From NCBI GenBank assembly GCA_016867505.1, contig VGJH01000050.1:1-7840 (forward strand): a stretch of DNA of 7,840 bases. Reading direction: 5' to 3'. A model generated the notes under the pieces. The model worked only from the letters and a program-made list of their open reading frames with translations, searched no databases and was not told the DNA's origin. The DNA is from Candidatus Bathyarchaeota archaeon. GTDB lineage: Archaea; Thermoproteota; Bathyarchaeia; TCS64. Shown here in pieces: positions 1 through 5,530 of this stretch. Numbering within the stretch: the stretch's first letter is position 1; every line of letters starts with the position of its first letter. Both the position numbers and the translations under genes were made by a program.

Positions 1-1035
1 AATGTCGCCTAATCCTTCGAGAACTTCTTCAACAGATGCAACTAATTCTACCGTTCTCGCTAAATTATATGCTGCAGTATCATCACAAGGTCGTCCAAAT
101 ATTTTATCATAACTTTTCAAATATTCAGCTGAATTGGACCATTTTATACCATCAATTACATTCAGCCTTGGAAGAGGACCAACACGGTTTAATCCACCAA
201 TTTTTCCCATTTCTTTGAGATAATTTATTTTAGTAAAACTGTGTTCACTTGTCGTCTCTTCAAAATGTTTGTAATATTCTTGAGCGGGGAATTGGAAAAG
301 AGTAGTTCCTTCGCTGCCCTTAACTCTAATATCTCCATTGTATAACTCGTATTCACCTTTATTATTTACTAAACCCATGTATGGGGCTTGTAATCCCATG
401 TACTCATCTGGATTATTTTCGCGTTTTTCATATAACATAAAAAGGGCATCAGCAATTTTTCGGACATTAGTCATTGCTATCCTTCCTTCACGAAGTAACT
501 TGTATCGGCTCTCTCCAGTAAGTCCTTTAGTCATTCCCCCCGGGACAGCTGTCACCACATGTACTATTCGACCACCTATCTCTGCAACAACTTTATTTCC
601 ATATTCATGTAACTGAAGCGCTGCTTCTGCAATTTCAGGCAACGCTTCTGCAACACCTAAAACATTTCTATTTTTTATCGGAATTAGATCTGGGAGAGCA
701 AGGAATGCTAGATGCAAAGTATGGCTGGTGATAAAACTTGCAGCATTTAAAGTTCTTCTTAAAAGGGTCGCTACTTCAGGGATAACAACTCCCCAAGCAT
801 CTTCAACTGCTTTAACTGAAACTAGGTGATGGTTGACATAACAAATTCCACAGATCCTCTCAGTTATTCTTGGAGCTTCCTCTGCAGGTTTATTGATTAA
901 CAGATATTCGAAAAATCTTGGGCCAACAGCAACTGTCAACTGCAGATCCTTTAATTTGCCTGCCTCGACATCAATCTTAACCTTCCCTGTTCCTTCAAGT
1001 CTTGTTAAGGGATTAATTGTAATAGATTCATTCAT
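1..1035 (-). CDS. mvhA: [NiFe]-hydrogenase large (catalytic) subunit, MvhA/FrhA-like, C-terminus outside window
   Basis: The frame is open from an ATG at 1035 to the window edge, giving 345 residues of a protein usually about 400-480 long. It carries the NiFe active site for H2 oxidation or evolution. The N-terminal nickel-binding motif RICGICYVNHH is present, with ligands Cys62 and Cys65. The blocks EEAPRITERICGIC and SHTLHLAFLALPDL match group 3 Mvh/Frh enzymes as I remember them. The second Cys pair (DPCxxC) must lie beyond base 1 and cannot be checked. The early RxEGH motif reads RLEGT here (residues 12-16), an unusual His-to-Thr change. The start overlaps the end of the small-subunit gene by 8 nt (ATGAATGA), and a strong GGAGG lies 8 nt upstream, so the two subunits are translationally coupled. 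Assignment to group 3c (F420-non-reducing) rather than 3a or 3b is inferred; the family call is secure. Confidence 0.9.
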   Translation of the reverse strand, partial: MNESITINPLTRLEGTGKVKIDVEAGKLKDLQLTVAVGPRFFEYLLINKPAEEAPRITERICGICYVNHHLVSVKAVEDAWGVVIPEVATLLRRTLNAASFITSHTLHLAFLALPDLIPIKNRNVLGVAEALPEIAEAALQLHEYGNKVVAEIGGRIVHVVTAVPGGMTKGLTGESRYKLLREGRIAMTNVRKIADALFMLYEKRENNPDEYMGLQAPYMGLVNNKGEYELYNGDIRVKGSEGTTLFQFPAQEYYKHFEETTSEHSFTKINYLKEMGKIGGLNRVGPLPRLNVIDGIKWSNSAEYLKSYDKIFGRPCDDTAAYNLARTVELVASVEEVLEGLGDI

Positions 1036-1903
1036 TTTTTTCGCCTCCTTTGAAAAGTTTCACTAAATTTGAATCAGGGTAAGTGTATCGATATAGAACC
1101 CCAACATTTTGGGATAGATCGAAACCATCTTTTACTTGACTAATTAGACTCGTTAGGGCATCGAGCATGGTGAGCCCCTGATCACTATTTTGTATTGTTG
1201 GACCTCTACATCCATCGCATGGCATACCTGCAGATGGACATGGTGCTCCACATCCACCCATTGTTGCTGGTCCCATACAGAGAAATCCTTGCTCAAGCAG
1301 ACAACGTTGAGGATCACTCACGTCTTCATGAATTCGTATTAATTTGTTTGCATAGGTGCCAACACGTTCACGTGGACATTTCTCACAAACATCAGTCATA
1401 TTTATGGGAGGTTGATTTCCACTCAAAAGACTAACAAGGGTGTTAGCTATATCGCCAACTTCTGGAGGACACCCCGGAATAGTATAATCAACTTTCACAG
1501 AATTATGAATCGGTACTTGTTCAGGAAGAAGTTTATCAACTAATGGAAGCTGACCTAAGGCAGTTCCTTTTTGTTCAACATAAATTTTGTTTAAAAGGAT
1601 TTTTCCTTCTTTTAAATTTGCTAAACCAGGTATTCCTCCAAAACAAGCACATGAACCAATCGCAATCATTATACTTGAATTTGAACGAATTTTTTTAATC
1701 ACTTCAATTTCGTGTTCGGTTCTTAATCCACCTTCGATAATTGCTACATCAATTTTTTCAGGGATCTCCTTTGCATCAATTAATGTAGGAGCATAAACCA
1801 GCTCGTTTGCGGTTAAGATTTTTACAAGCTTATCATGTAAGCCCAGTGCAGCTACCTGGCAACCTGAATCACCAGATAAGCCTAGTAAAAGTATTTTTAC
1901 CAT
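1028..1903 (-). CDS. mvhG: [NiFe]-hydrogenase small (electron-transfer) subunit, MvhG/FrhG-like
   Basis: This 291-residue subunit passes electrons between the NiFe site and an external acceptor through iron-sulfur clusters. Proximal-cluster region: DSGC (Asp12, Cys15), GSCACFGGIPGL (Cys85) and IPGCPP (Cys145). The first position of the usual CxGC motif is Asp, not Cys. A C-terminal cysteine-rich domain for two more clusters holds Cys173, 176, 201, 209, 218, 222, 229 and 232, with the family signatures CLLEQGFLCMGPAT and MPCDGCRGP. Length is normal for MvhG/FrhG. I chose ATG at 1903 because GAGGT sits 7 nt upstream; a TTG at 1921 would add six residues ahead of the conserved first strand and has no well-spaced ribosome site. 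It is first in an operon with the overlapping large subunit. The acceptor (heterodisulfide reductase via MvhD, F420 or NAD(P)) is not determined here. Confidence 0.9.
   Translation of the reverse strand: MVKILLLGLSGDSGCQVAALGLHDKLVKILTANELVYAPTLIDAKEIPEKIDVAIIEGGLRTEHEIEVIKKIRSNSSIMIAIGSCACFGGIPGLANLKEGKILLNKIYVEQKGTALGQLPLVDKLLPEQVPIHNSVKVDYTIPGCPPEVGDIANTLVSLLSGNQPPINMTDVCEKCPRERVGTYANKLIRIHEDVSDPQRCLLEQGFLCMGPATMGGCGAPCPSAGMPCDGCRGPTIQNSDQGLTMLDALTSLISQVKDGFDLSQNVGVLYRYTYPDSNLVKLFKGGEKNE
1044..1051 (-). promoter_or_regulatory. Shine-Dalgarno site of the hydrogenase large subunit
   Basis: AAAGGAGG on the minus strand lies inside the last codons of the small-subunit gene, with an 8-nt spacer to the large-subunit ATG at 1035. 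It is the strongest ribosome binding site in the window. It fixes the large-subunit start and supports coupled translation with the overlapping upstream gene. Confidence 0.75.
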
Positions 1904-1910
1904 ACATTCA

Positions 1911-1915
1911 ACCTC
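1911..1915 (-). promoter_or_regulatory. Shine-Dalgarno site of the hydrogenase small subunit
   Basis: GAGGT on the minus strand stands 7 nt before the ATG at 1903. It favours this start over the TTG at 1921, which lies upstream of the site. Confidence 0.5.
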
Positions 1916-2113
1916 AGACAACCTTTTATGATATAGATGAAAGCAGGCAAGCGTATCAGTATCAATTATAATTACTGAATATATTGTTTATGCTAGTATG
2001 TAGAATAATTGTAATAATTAATTATATTAAAAATAAAAAACTTGAAAATAAACATAAAAACATCATTAAATAAAAAAATGAGAGTATGTGATGTAACAGA
2101 ATATTCGTTGAGA

Positions 2114-2120
2114 TTATAAA
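2114..2120 (+). promoter_or_regulatory. Putative TATA box of hypC (leaderless start)
   Basis: TTATAAA is centred 27 bp before the ATG at 2144, the spacing expected if transcription begins at or next to the start codon. No good Shine-Dalgarno sequence precedes that ATG, which fits a leaderless transcript. No convincing BRE element is seen. Confidence 0.45.
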
Positions 2121-2143
2121 GCACGACTACTTCTTTGAGTTTA

Positions 2144-2383
2144 ATGTGTCTTGCTATACCAGGTAAAGTTGAATCCATTGATGGAAGAGCCGCAATAATC
2201 GATTTTGGGGGCATTAAAAGAGAAGCAATCATTGATTTAATGGAGCCTGGACTAGTTAAAATCGGAGGTTGGGTACTTATTCACACTGGTTTTGTTATTC
2301 AAGTTCTTGATGAGAAAGAGGCTCTTGAAACTCTTGATCTCTGGAAAGAGGTCCTAGCTAATATGGATGAACCTGAAGCATAA
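2144..2383 (+). CDS. hypC: Hydrogenase maturation factor HypC
   Basis: This small cytoplasmic chaperone (79 residues) works with HypD to assemble and deliver the Fe(CN)2CO unit to the hydrogenase large-subunit precursor. The N-terminus MCLAIPGKV is the family signature. Cys2, essential for iron-ligand and HypD binding, is present, as is the later conserved block WVLIHTGF with His47. The start is set at ATG 2144 because Cys must be residue 2; a TTG at 2135 in the same frame would add three residues before it. It lies divergent to the hydrogenase structural genes, a likely client, and 40 bp ahead of the pyrophosphatase gene. Other hyp genes (A, B, D, E, F) are not in the window. Confidence 0.95.
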   Translation: MCLAIPGKVESIDGRAAIIDFGGIKREAIIDLMEPGLVKIGGWVLIHTGFVIQVLDEKEALETLDLWKEVLANMDEPEA

Positions 2384-2423
2384 AGAATAATAAGCAATAA
2401 CTTCAAGCCCTTAACGAATATAT

Positions 2424-2960
2424 TTGATTGATTACTGGAGAGATTTTCAAACTGGTCCTAATCCACCAACAGAAGTTTATGTAGTAACTGAAATAACTAG
2501 AGGTAGCAGAAATAAATACGAATTTGATGCAAAAAAGAGTGTGTTCACATTAGATAGAGTACTTTACACATACTATCCATGCGATTATGGATTTATTCCA
2601 CGTACCCTTGACGATGATAGTGATCCATTAGATGCTGTTTTATTAATTAATGAACCAACATTTACTGGATGTGTAATAACTGCAAGACCAGTAGCTAATA
2701 TAAAAATGTGGGATGGTGATCAAGTTGACGACAAAATTGTTACAGTCAGTACAACTGATCCCTTCTACAAGCATATACAAAACCTAAATGATATTCCAAA
2801 ATCGATGATTGATGAATTAAACTATTTTTATAATAATTATAAGCGTCCCGAACAAAAAGAGACAAGAGTTGAAGCATGGCAGGATATTAATGATGCAAAA
2901 AAAATTATCAACCAATGTCAAGAAAGATTCCTAAATGCAATAAAGAATAACTTAATTTAA
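2424..2960 (+). CDS. ppa: Inorganic pyrophosphatase, family I (soluble)
   Basis: This enzyme hydrolyses pyrophosphate to two phosphates, pulling biosynthetic reactions such as nucleic acid synthesis and amino acid activation forward. The 178 residues match the usual length. Active-site residues line up with the family: Glu23 and Lys31 in EITRGSRNKYEFD, Arg45, YPCDYGFIP (51-59), the metal-binding DDDSDPLD (Asp65, Asp67, Asp70), Asp97/Asp102/Lys104 in MWDGDQVDDK, and Tyr139-Lys140. The TTG start at 2424 is nearly forced: an in-frame TAA lies at 2412-2414 and no ATG precedes the conserved YWRDFQTGPNPP block. No Shine-Dalgarno site is evident, so translation is either leaderless or dependent on hypC readthrough. 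The 40-bp gap to hypC allows a shared transcript, without a known functional link. Confidence 0.95.
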   Translation: MIDYWRDFQTGPNPPTEVYVVTEITRGSRNKYEFDAKKSVFTLDRVLYTYYPCDYGFIPRTLDDDSDPLDAVLLINEPTFTGCVITARPVANIKMWDGDQVDDKIVTVSTTDPFYKHIQNLNDIPKSMIDELNYFYNNYKRPEQKETRVEAWQDINDAKKIINQCQERFLNAIKNNLI

Positions 2961-2965
2961 ATGAA

Positions 2966-2990
2966 TTAAAATGAGGTTTACTCATTTTAA
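2966..2990 (+). terminator. Perfect 10-bp inverted repeat after the pyrophosphatase gene
   Basis: The arms TTAAAATGAG and CTCATTTTAA are exact reverse complements around a 5-nt loop (GTTTA). The repeat begins 6 nt after the pyrophosphatase stop and ends 53 nt before the aminotransferase start. It could be a transcript 3'-end hairpin or an operator for the next gene. No T-tract of five or more follows it, so a simple terminator is not certain. Confidence 0.45.
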
Positions 2991-3030
2991 ACAAACATAA
3001 GACATTAATGAAGACTAGCATCCTTAATTA

Positions 3031-3036
3031 AAGGTG
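3031..3036 (+). promoter_or_regulatory. Shine-Dalgarno site that decides the aminotransferase start
   Basis: AAGGTG lies 6 nt before the ATG at 3043. It contains the GTG (3034) that would be the alternative start, so the ATG is preferred. Confidence 0.6.
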
Positions 3037-3042
3037 TCATAT

Positions 3043-4200
3043 ATGGATCATGAAAGAGAATTATTAATGATTCCTGGTCCAACCATTGTATCTCCAAGAG
3101 TTCTTCGTGCAATTTCTAGAACTGTTTACAGTCATGGGAGCGGAGAATTTGTTGAAGCATACTCTGAAGCTCTTACACTTCAAAAGAAACTTTTCATGAC
3201 TGAAGGCGTTCCCTTTATGCTTTCAGGAAGCGGAACTCTTGGGATGGAAGCAGCAGCTTCAAATCTCATCGAGAAAGGGGATCACATATTATGTGTTGAG
3301 AATGGTTTCTTCGGTGAAAAATGGGCAGAGATACTACCTCCACATGGTGGGGTAGTTGAACGTTTAACTTTTGAATGGGGAAAAGGAATCGATTTAAAAC
3401 TATTAGAAGAAAGGCTATCTTCAGGTAAATACAAGGCAGTCACTGTAGAGCATGTTGATACATCAACAGGCATAGCTAACCCAATCCAAAAAATTGGAGA
3501 ACTCATGAAAAACGTAGATGGGTTATACATTGTGGATAGTGTCTGTGGTATCGGTGGCATGCCATTAAAGATGGATGAATGGGGGATTGACTTCTGTTTA
3601 TCTGGTAGTCAAAAAGCTATAGGAGCACCTCCAGGCACCAGTCTTTTTTGTTTAAATGACAAAGCTTGGAAAGTAATTGAGGCTAGGAAGACTCCTATTG
3701 TTGATTATTATACCAATCTGAAAAAATGGAGACCAATAATGGAAGATCCAAGAAAATATTTTGCTACTCCCGCAACAGGCATGATCCTTGGCATGCTTGA
3801 AGCCTTAAAAATAATCCATGAAGAAGGCCTTGAAGCACGTTGGAAAAGGCATCAAATATATTCAGAAGCCTTCCAAGCAGGAATAAAAAGAATGGGTTTG
3901 AAATCCTTCCCTGATGAAAACAATCTTGCATCTACTCTAAGCGTTCCCAGTATACCTGAGGGAGTTAATGATGCTGAATTGCGTAATATTATGATGAAAA
4001 AATATAATATTATTATCGCAGGAGGTCTAGGAAAAATAGCTGGAAAAACAATTAGAATAGGTCATATGGGAAGCGATATGATTAACGATTTAACAGCTAC
4101 AATAAGTGCGATGGAGATGGGTTTATTTGAAATGGGTTATGTGAAAAAACCGGGAAATGGTATAGGTGCTGCTATGGAAGTCTTTTCAAAAAAATCCTAA
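3043..4200 (+). CDS. Class V PLP-dependent aminotransferase (alanine-glyoxylate / serine-pyruvate aminotransferase family)
   Basis: This is a fold-type I PLP enzyme of 385 residues that moves an amino group between an amino acid and a 2-oxo acid. Visible motifs: N-terminal LLMIPGPT(I)VSPRVL, the cofactor phosphate loop SGSGTLGMEA (about 61-70), the PLP-ring Asp165 in IVDSVCGIGG, the Schiff-base Lys191 in SGSQKAIGAPPG, and the substrate-carboxylate Arg338 in KTIRIGHMG. All key residues are present and length is normal. Substrate cannot be read from the sequence: alanine-glyoxylate, serine-pyruvate and aspartate-type activities all occur in this family. An Agx/Spt-type role in glycine/serine metabolism is the most likely guess. 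Start ATG 3043 is chosen on the AAGGTG ribosome site; GTG 3034 would add three residues. Its stop is 2 nt from the stop of the convergent DUF72 gene. Confidence 0.92.
   Translation: MDHERELLMIPGPTIVSPRVLRAISRTVYSHGSGEFVEAYSEALTLQKKLFMTEGVPFMLSGSGTLGMEAAASNLIEKGDHILCVENGFFGEKWAEILPPHGGVVERLTFEWGKGIDLKLLEERLSSGKYKAVTVEHVDTSTGIANPIQKIGELMKNVDGLYIVDSVCGIGGMPLKMDEWGIDFCLSGSQKAIGAPPGTSLFCLNDKAWKVIEARKTPIVDYYTNLKKWRPIMEDPRKYFATPATGMILGMLEALKIIHEEGLEARWKRHQIYSEAFQAGIKRMGLKSFPDENNLASTLSVPSIPEGVNDAELRNIMMKKYNIIIAGGLGKIAGKTIRIGHMGSDMINDLTATISAMEMGLFEMGYVKKPGNGIGAAMEVFSKKS
4188..4194 (-). terminator. Oligo-T tract downstream of the DUF72 gene
   Basis: A seven-T run on the minus strand begins 9 nt past the DUF72 stop, inside the last codons of the convergent aminotransferase gene. 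Archaeal RNA polymerase can terminate at such T tracts without a hairpin. Confidence 0.35.
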
Positions 4201-4202
4201 TT

Positions 4203-4952
4203 TTATAAATAAAATTCTATATTTTTTAACTGGTTTTTCATCTCATAAACATCGGAAGGAGGATATCCTGAAAAATATTTACTGAAATAACCATATACGT
4301 TTTTTCCACAATTTATCAACGAAAGGAGTATTGAAGATAATTCAACAATCTCCTGTCTTTTATTAATTTCAATTTCACCTTTTTCTCCATTAACTAATTT
4401 TCTATCTCCTTCAAATCGAAAATAAAAAAATTTGGACAATTTTCCTAAAGAGTAGTTTTTCTTATTTATACCTACTAAAGACACCGGATAATTCTGAAGT
4501 ATTGAATATACTGAATCATTTAACCAAGATCCATTTCTAAATTCTAATGCTAATTGGATATTATTGGGAAATTGGGTAAGCAACCTTTCAAGTTCATGAA
4601 TTTTATCTGATTTTAACCAAGGTGGAAATTGTAGTAAAATTGGGCCAAGTTTATTCTCAAAGAACTTTATTCGCTCCAAAAAAACCACCAATTTTGAGTC
4701 ATCAAAAAGCAAGTTTTTAGCATGTGTAATATCTCTGTGCATTTTAACAGAAAACTGGAAATCATTAGGAACTGATGAACCCCATTCCAATACAGAAGTC
4801 TTTGAGGGTATCCGATAGAAGGTATAATCTATTTCAACTGAATTGAATTCTCTTGAATAATATTTTAGATAATCTTGTTGTTTTGAATAACAGGGATATA
4901 GTTTACCAACCCAGAAGGGATAGCTCCAACCCATAGTACCTAAATAAATCAA
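4203..4952 (-). CDS. DUF72 (YecE-like) TIM-barrel protein
   Basis: This 249-residue protein has the DUF72 signatures in order: IYLGTMGWSYPFWVGKLYP (residues 2-20), FNSVEIDYTFYRIPS (about 37-51), LLQFPPWL (about 106-113), ALEFRNGSWL (about 135-144), YFRFEGD (about 177-183) and YGYFSKYFSGYPPSD near the C-terminus. The fold is a TIM barrel of uncertain biochemical role; the E. coli member is YecE. Length is typical. The TTG start at 4952 is supported by GAGG 8 nt upstream and because starting at the next ATG (4934) would delete the conserved first strand. The usual asparagine in the C-terminal yFnN-type motif appears as Ser here. It stands alone, convergent with the aminotransferase gene and divergent from alba, so context gives no function. 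Confidence 0.88.
   Translation of the reverse strand: MIYLGTMGWSYPFWVGKLYPCYSKQQDYLKYYSREFNSVEIDYTFYRIPSKTSVLEWGSSVPNDFQFSVKMHRDITHAKNLLFDDSKLVVFLERIKFFENKLGPILLQFPPWLKSDKIHELERLLTQFPNNIQLALEFRNGSWLNDSVYSILQNYPVSLVGINKKNYSLGKLSKFFYFRFEGDRKLVNGEKGEIEINKRQEIVELSSILLSLINCGKNVYGYFSKYFSGYPPSDVYEMKNQLKNIEFYL
4222..4227 (+). terminator. Oligo-T tract downstream of the aminotransferase gene
   Basis: A six-T run on the plus strand lies 22 nt past the aminotransferase stop, inside the 3' end of the convergent DUF72 gene. Together with the opposite tract at 4188-4194 it would make a compact bidirectional termination zone. Confidence 0.35.
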
Positions 4953-4960
4953 AACTTATT

Positions 4961-4964
4961 CCTC
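4961..4964 (-). promoter_or_regulatory. Shine-Dalgarno site for the TTG start of the DUF72 gene
   Basis: GAGG on the minus strand, with an 8-nt spacer to the TTG at 4952, supports this non-ATG start. A TATA-like TGTATAG lies just upstream (4971-4977), but its distance would put the transcript start almost at the start codon, so promoter and ribosome site may not both be used. Confidence 0.5.
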
Positions 4965-5094
4965 AATTAACTATACATCATTATTAGAAGTAAAAATAGT
5001 TATTTCGTATCGATGATTCATTAAAATTTTGTCCATAAAATCTGTTTAAAGTTGTGTGTAAAGGCTTTTTTACCCTAAATTTTAATTAGTTGAC

Positions 5095-5101
5095 AAATAT
5101 A
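5095..5101 (+). promoter_or_regulatory. Candidate TATA box of alba
   Basis: AAATATA is centred about 22 bp before the ATG at 5120, which would give a leaderless message; no Shine-Dalgarno site precedes that ATG. A second AT-rich candidate, TTTTAATTAG, ends at 5089. The choice between the two cannot be made by eye. Confidence 0.3.
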
Positions 5102-5119
5102 CTGCAATTGACAACAACC

Positions 5120-5392
5120 ATGTCTGAAGAAAACATAATCTATATTGGAAGTAAACCAATAATGAACTACTGTATAGCAGTAATTACTTCGCTACAGGAG
5201 AAAGGAGACAAAGTCACTCTAAAAGCTAGAGGCCGATCCATTAGCACAGCAGTTGACGTAGTTGAGGTAACAAAAAACAGGTTCTTAAACGATCTAACAG
5301 TCGAAGACATAGAAATAGGAACCGAACAACTCGAATCAACAGATGGACGGATGAGAAGCGTAAGCTCAATAGCAATCTCGCTGAAAAAGTAG
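5120..5392 (+). CDS. albA: Alba family DNA/RNA-binding chromatin protein
   Basis: Alba is a small dimeric nucleic-acid-binding protein that coats archaeal DNA and also binds RNA. The 90 residues align along the whole family: IIYIGSKPIMNYCIAVITSL at the start, with the DNA-contacting Lys12 just after the glycine; KARGRSISTAVDVVEVTKNRFL in the middle (GRxIxxAVD signature); and the basic end SIAISLKK. The second lysine of the KK pair found in crenarchaeal Alba is Ser here, so only one of the known acetylatable lysines is present. I chose ATG 5120; a TTG at 5090, directly after an in-frame TAG, would add ten residues of non-family sequence. It is a single gene, divergent from DUF72 and convergent with the asparaginase gene. 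A hairpin follows 11 nt after the stop. Confidence 0.95.
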   Translation: MSEENIIYIGSKPIMNYCIAVITSLQEKGDKVTLKARGRSISTAVDVVEVTKNRFLNDLTVEDIEIGTEQLESTDGRMRSVSSIAISLKK

Positions 5393-5403
5393 AGAGTTTA
5401 AAA

Positions 5404-5426
5404 ACTGAATCTAAAAAAGATTCAGT
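5404..5426 (+). terminator. 9-bp perfect hairpin downstream of alba
   Basis: The arms ACTGAATCT and AGATTCAGT pair perfectly around an AAAAA loop, 11 nt after the alba stop. It may define or protect the 3' end of the alba transcript. No T tract follows directly, so termination at this site is not shown. Confidence 0.4.
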
Positions 5427-5452
5427 GATTGTTATGGCTTGCACTCAATTAA

Positions 5453-5493
5453 CTCCTAACTTCTTAAAAGAAGTAGCAAGATTCTTTTAGGAG
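5453..5493. repeat. Nested inverted repeat between convergent alba and asparaginase genes
   Basis: Outer arms CTCCTAA (5453-5459) and TTAGGAG (5487-5493) are exact reverse complements. They enclose a second inverted repeat, CTTCTT (5460-5465) and AAGAAG (5468-5473). The composite could fold in either transcript and act as a shared 3'-end structure for the two convergent genes. Confidence 0.35.
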
Positions 5494-5521
5494 CCCCATT
5501 GGTTAATATATTTTACATAAT

Positions 5522-5526
5522 AAAAA
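5522..5526 (-). terminator. Oligo-T tract after the asparaginase gene
   Basis: A five-T run on the minus strand lies 4 nt past the stop codon, followed by further T-rich sequence and then the nested inverted repeat. This is a plausible archaeal T-dependent termination site. Confidence 0.3.
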
Positions 5527-5530
5527 TTGA

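Larger units (their letters stand above)
1904..2143. promoter_or_regulatory. Divergent promoter region between the hydrogenase operon and hypC
   Basis: This 240-bp, strongly AT-rich spacer must hold promoters for both directions. For hypC, TTATAAA lies at 2114-2120. For the hydrogenase, the 10-bp palindrome AATTATAATT at 1964-1973 is a possible TATA region, which would give a leader of roughly 40 nt carrying the Shine-Dalgarno site. Next to it is a tandem GTATCA GTATCA at 1953-1964 that could be a regulator half-site pair. Sharing of the spacer by a hydrogenase and its maturation gene makes co-regulation plausible, but that is inference. Confidence 0.45.

Noticed and set aside
338..616. Open frame of 92 codons on the plus strand
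   Set aside because: It is antisense to the hydrogenase large-subunit gene, whose conserved motifs are clear on the minus strand; no family resemblance.
1993..2232. Minus-strand open frame of 79 codons covering the hypC promoter and start
   Set aside because: Its first part is the antisense of hypC and its remainder is low-complexity AT-rich spacer.
3282..3560. Open frame of 92 codons on the minus strand
   Set aside because: It is antisense to the well-supported aminotransferase gene and has no recognisable motif.
5434..5490. 18-codon ATG mini-ORF between alba and the asparaginase gene
   Set aside because: It is too short, has no ribosome site, and overlaps the inverted repeats. It is kept only as part of the speculative Alba extension.
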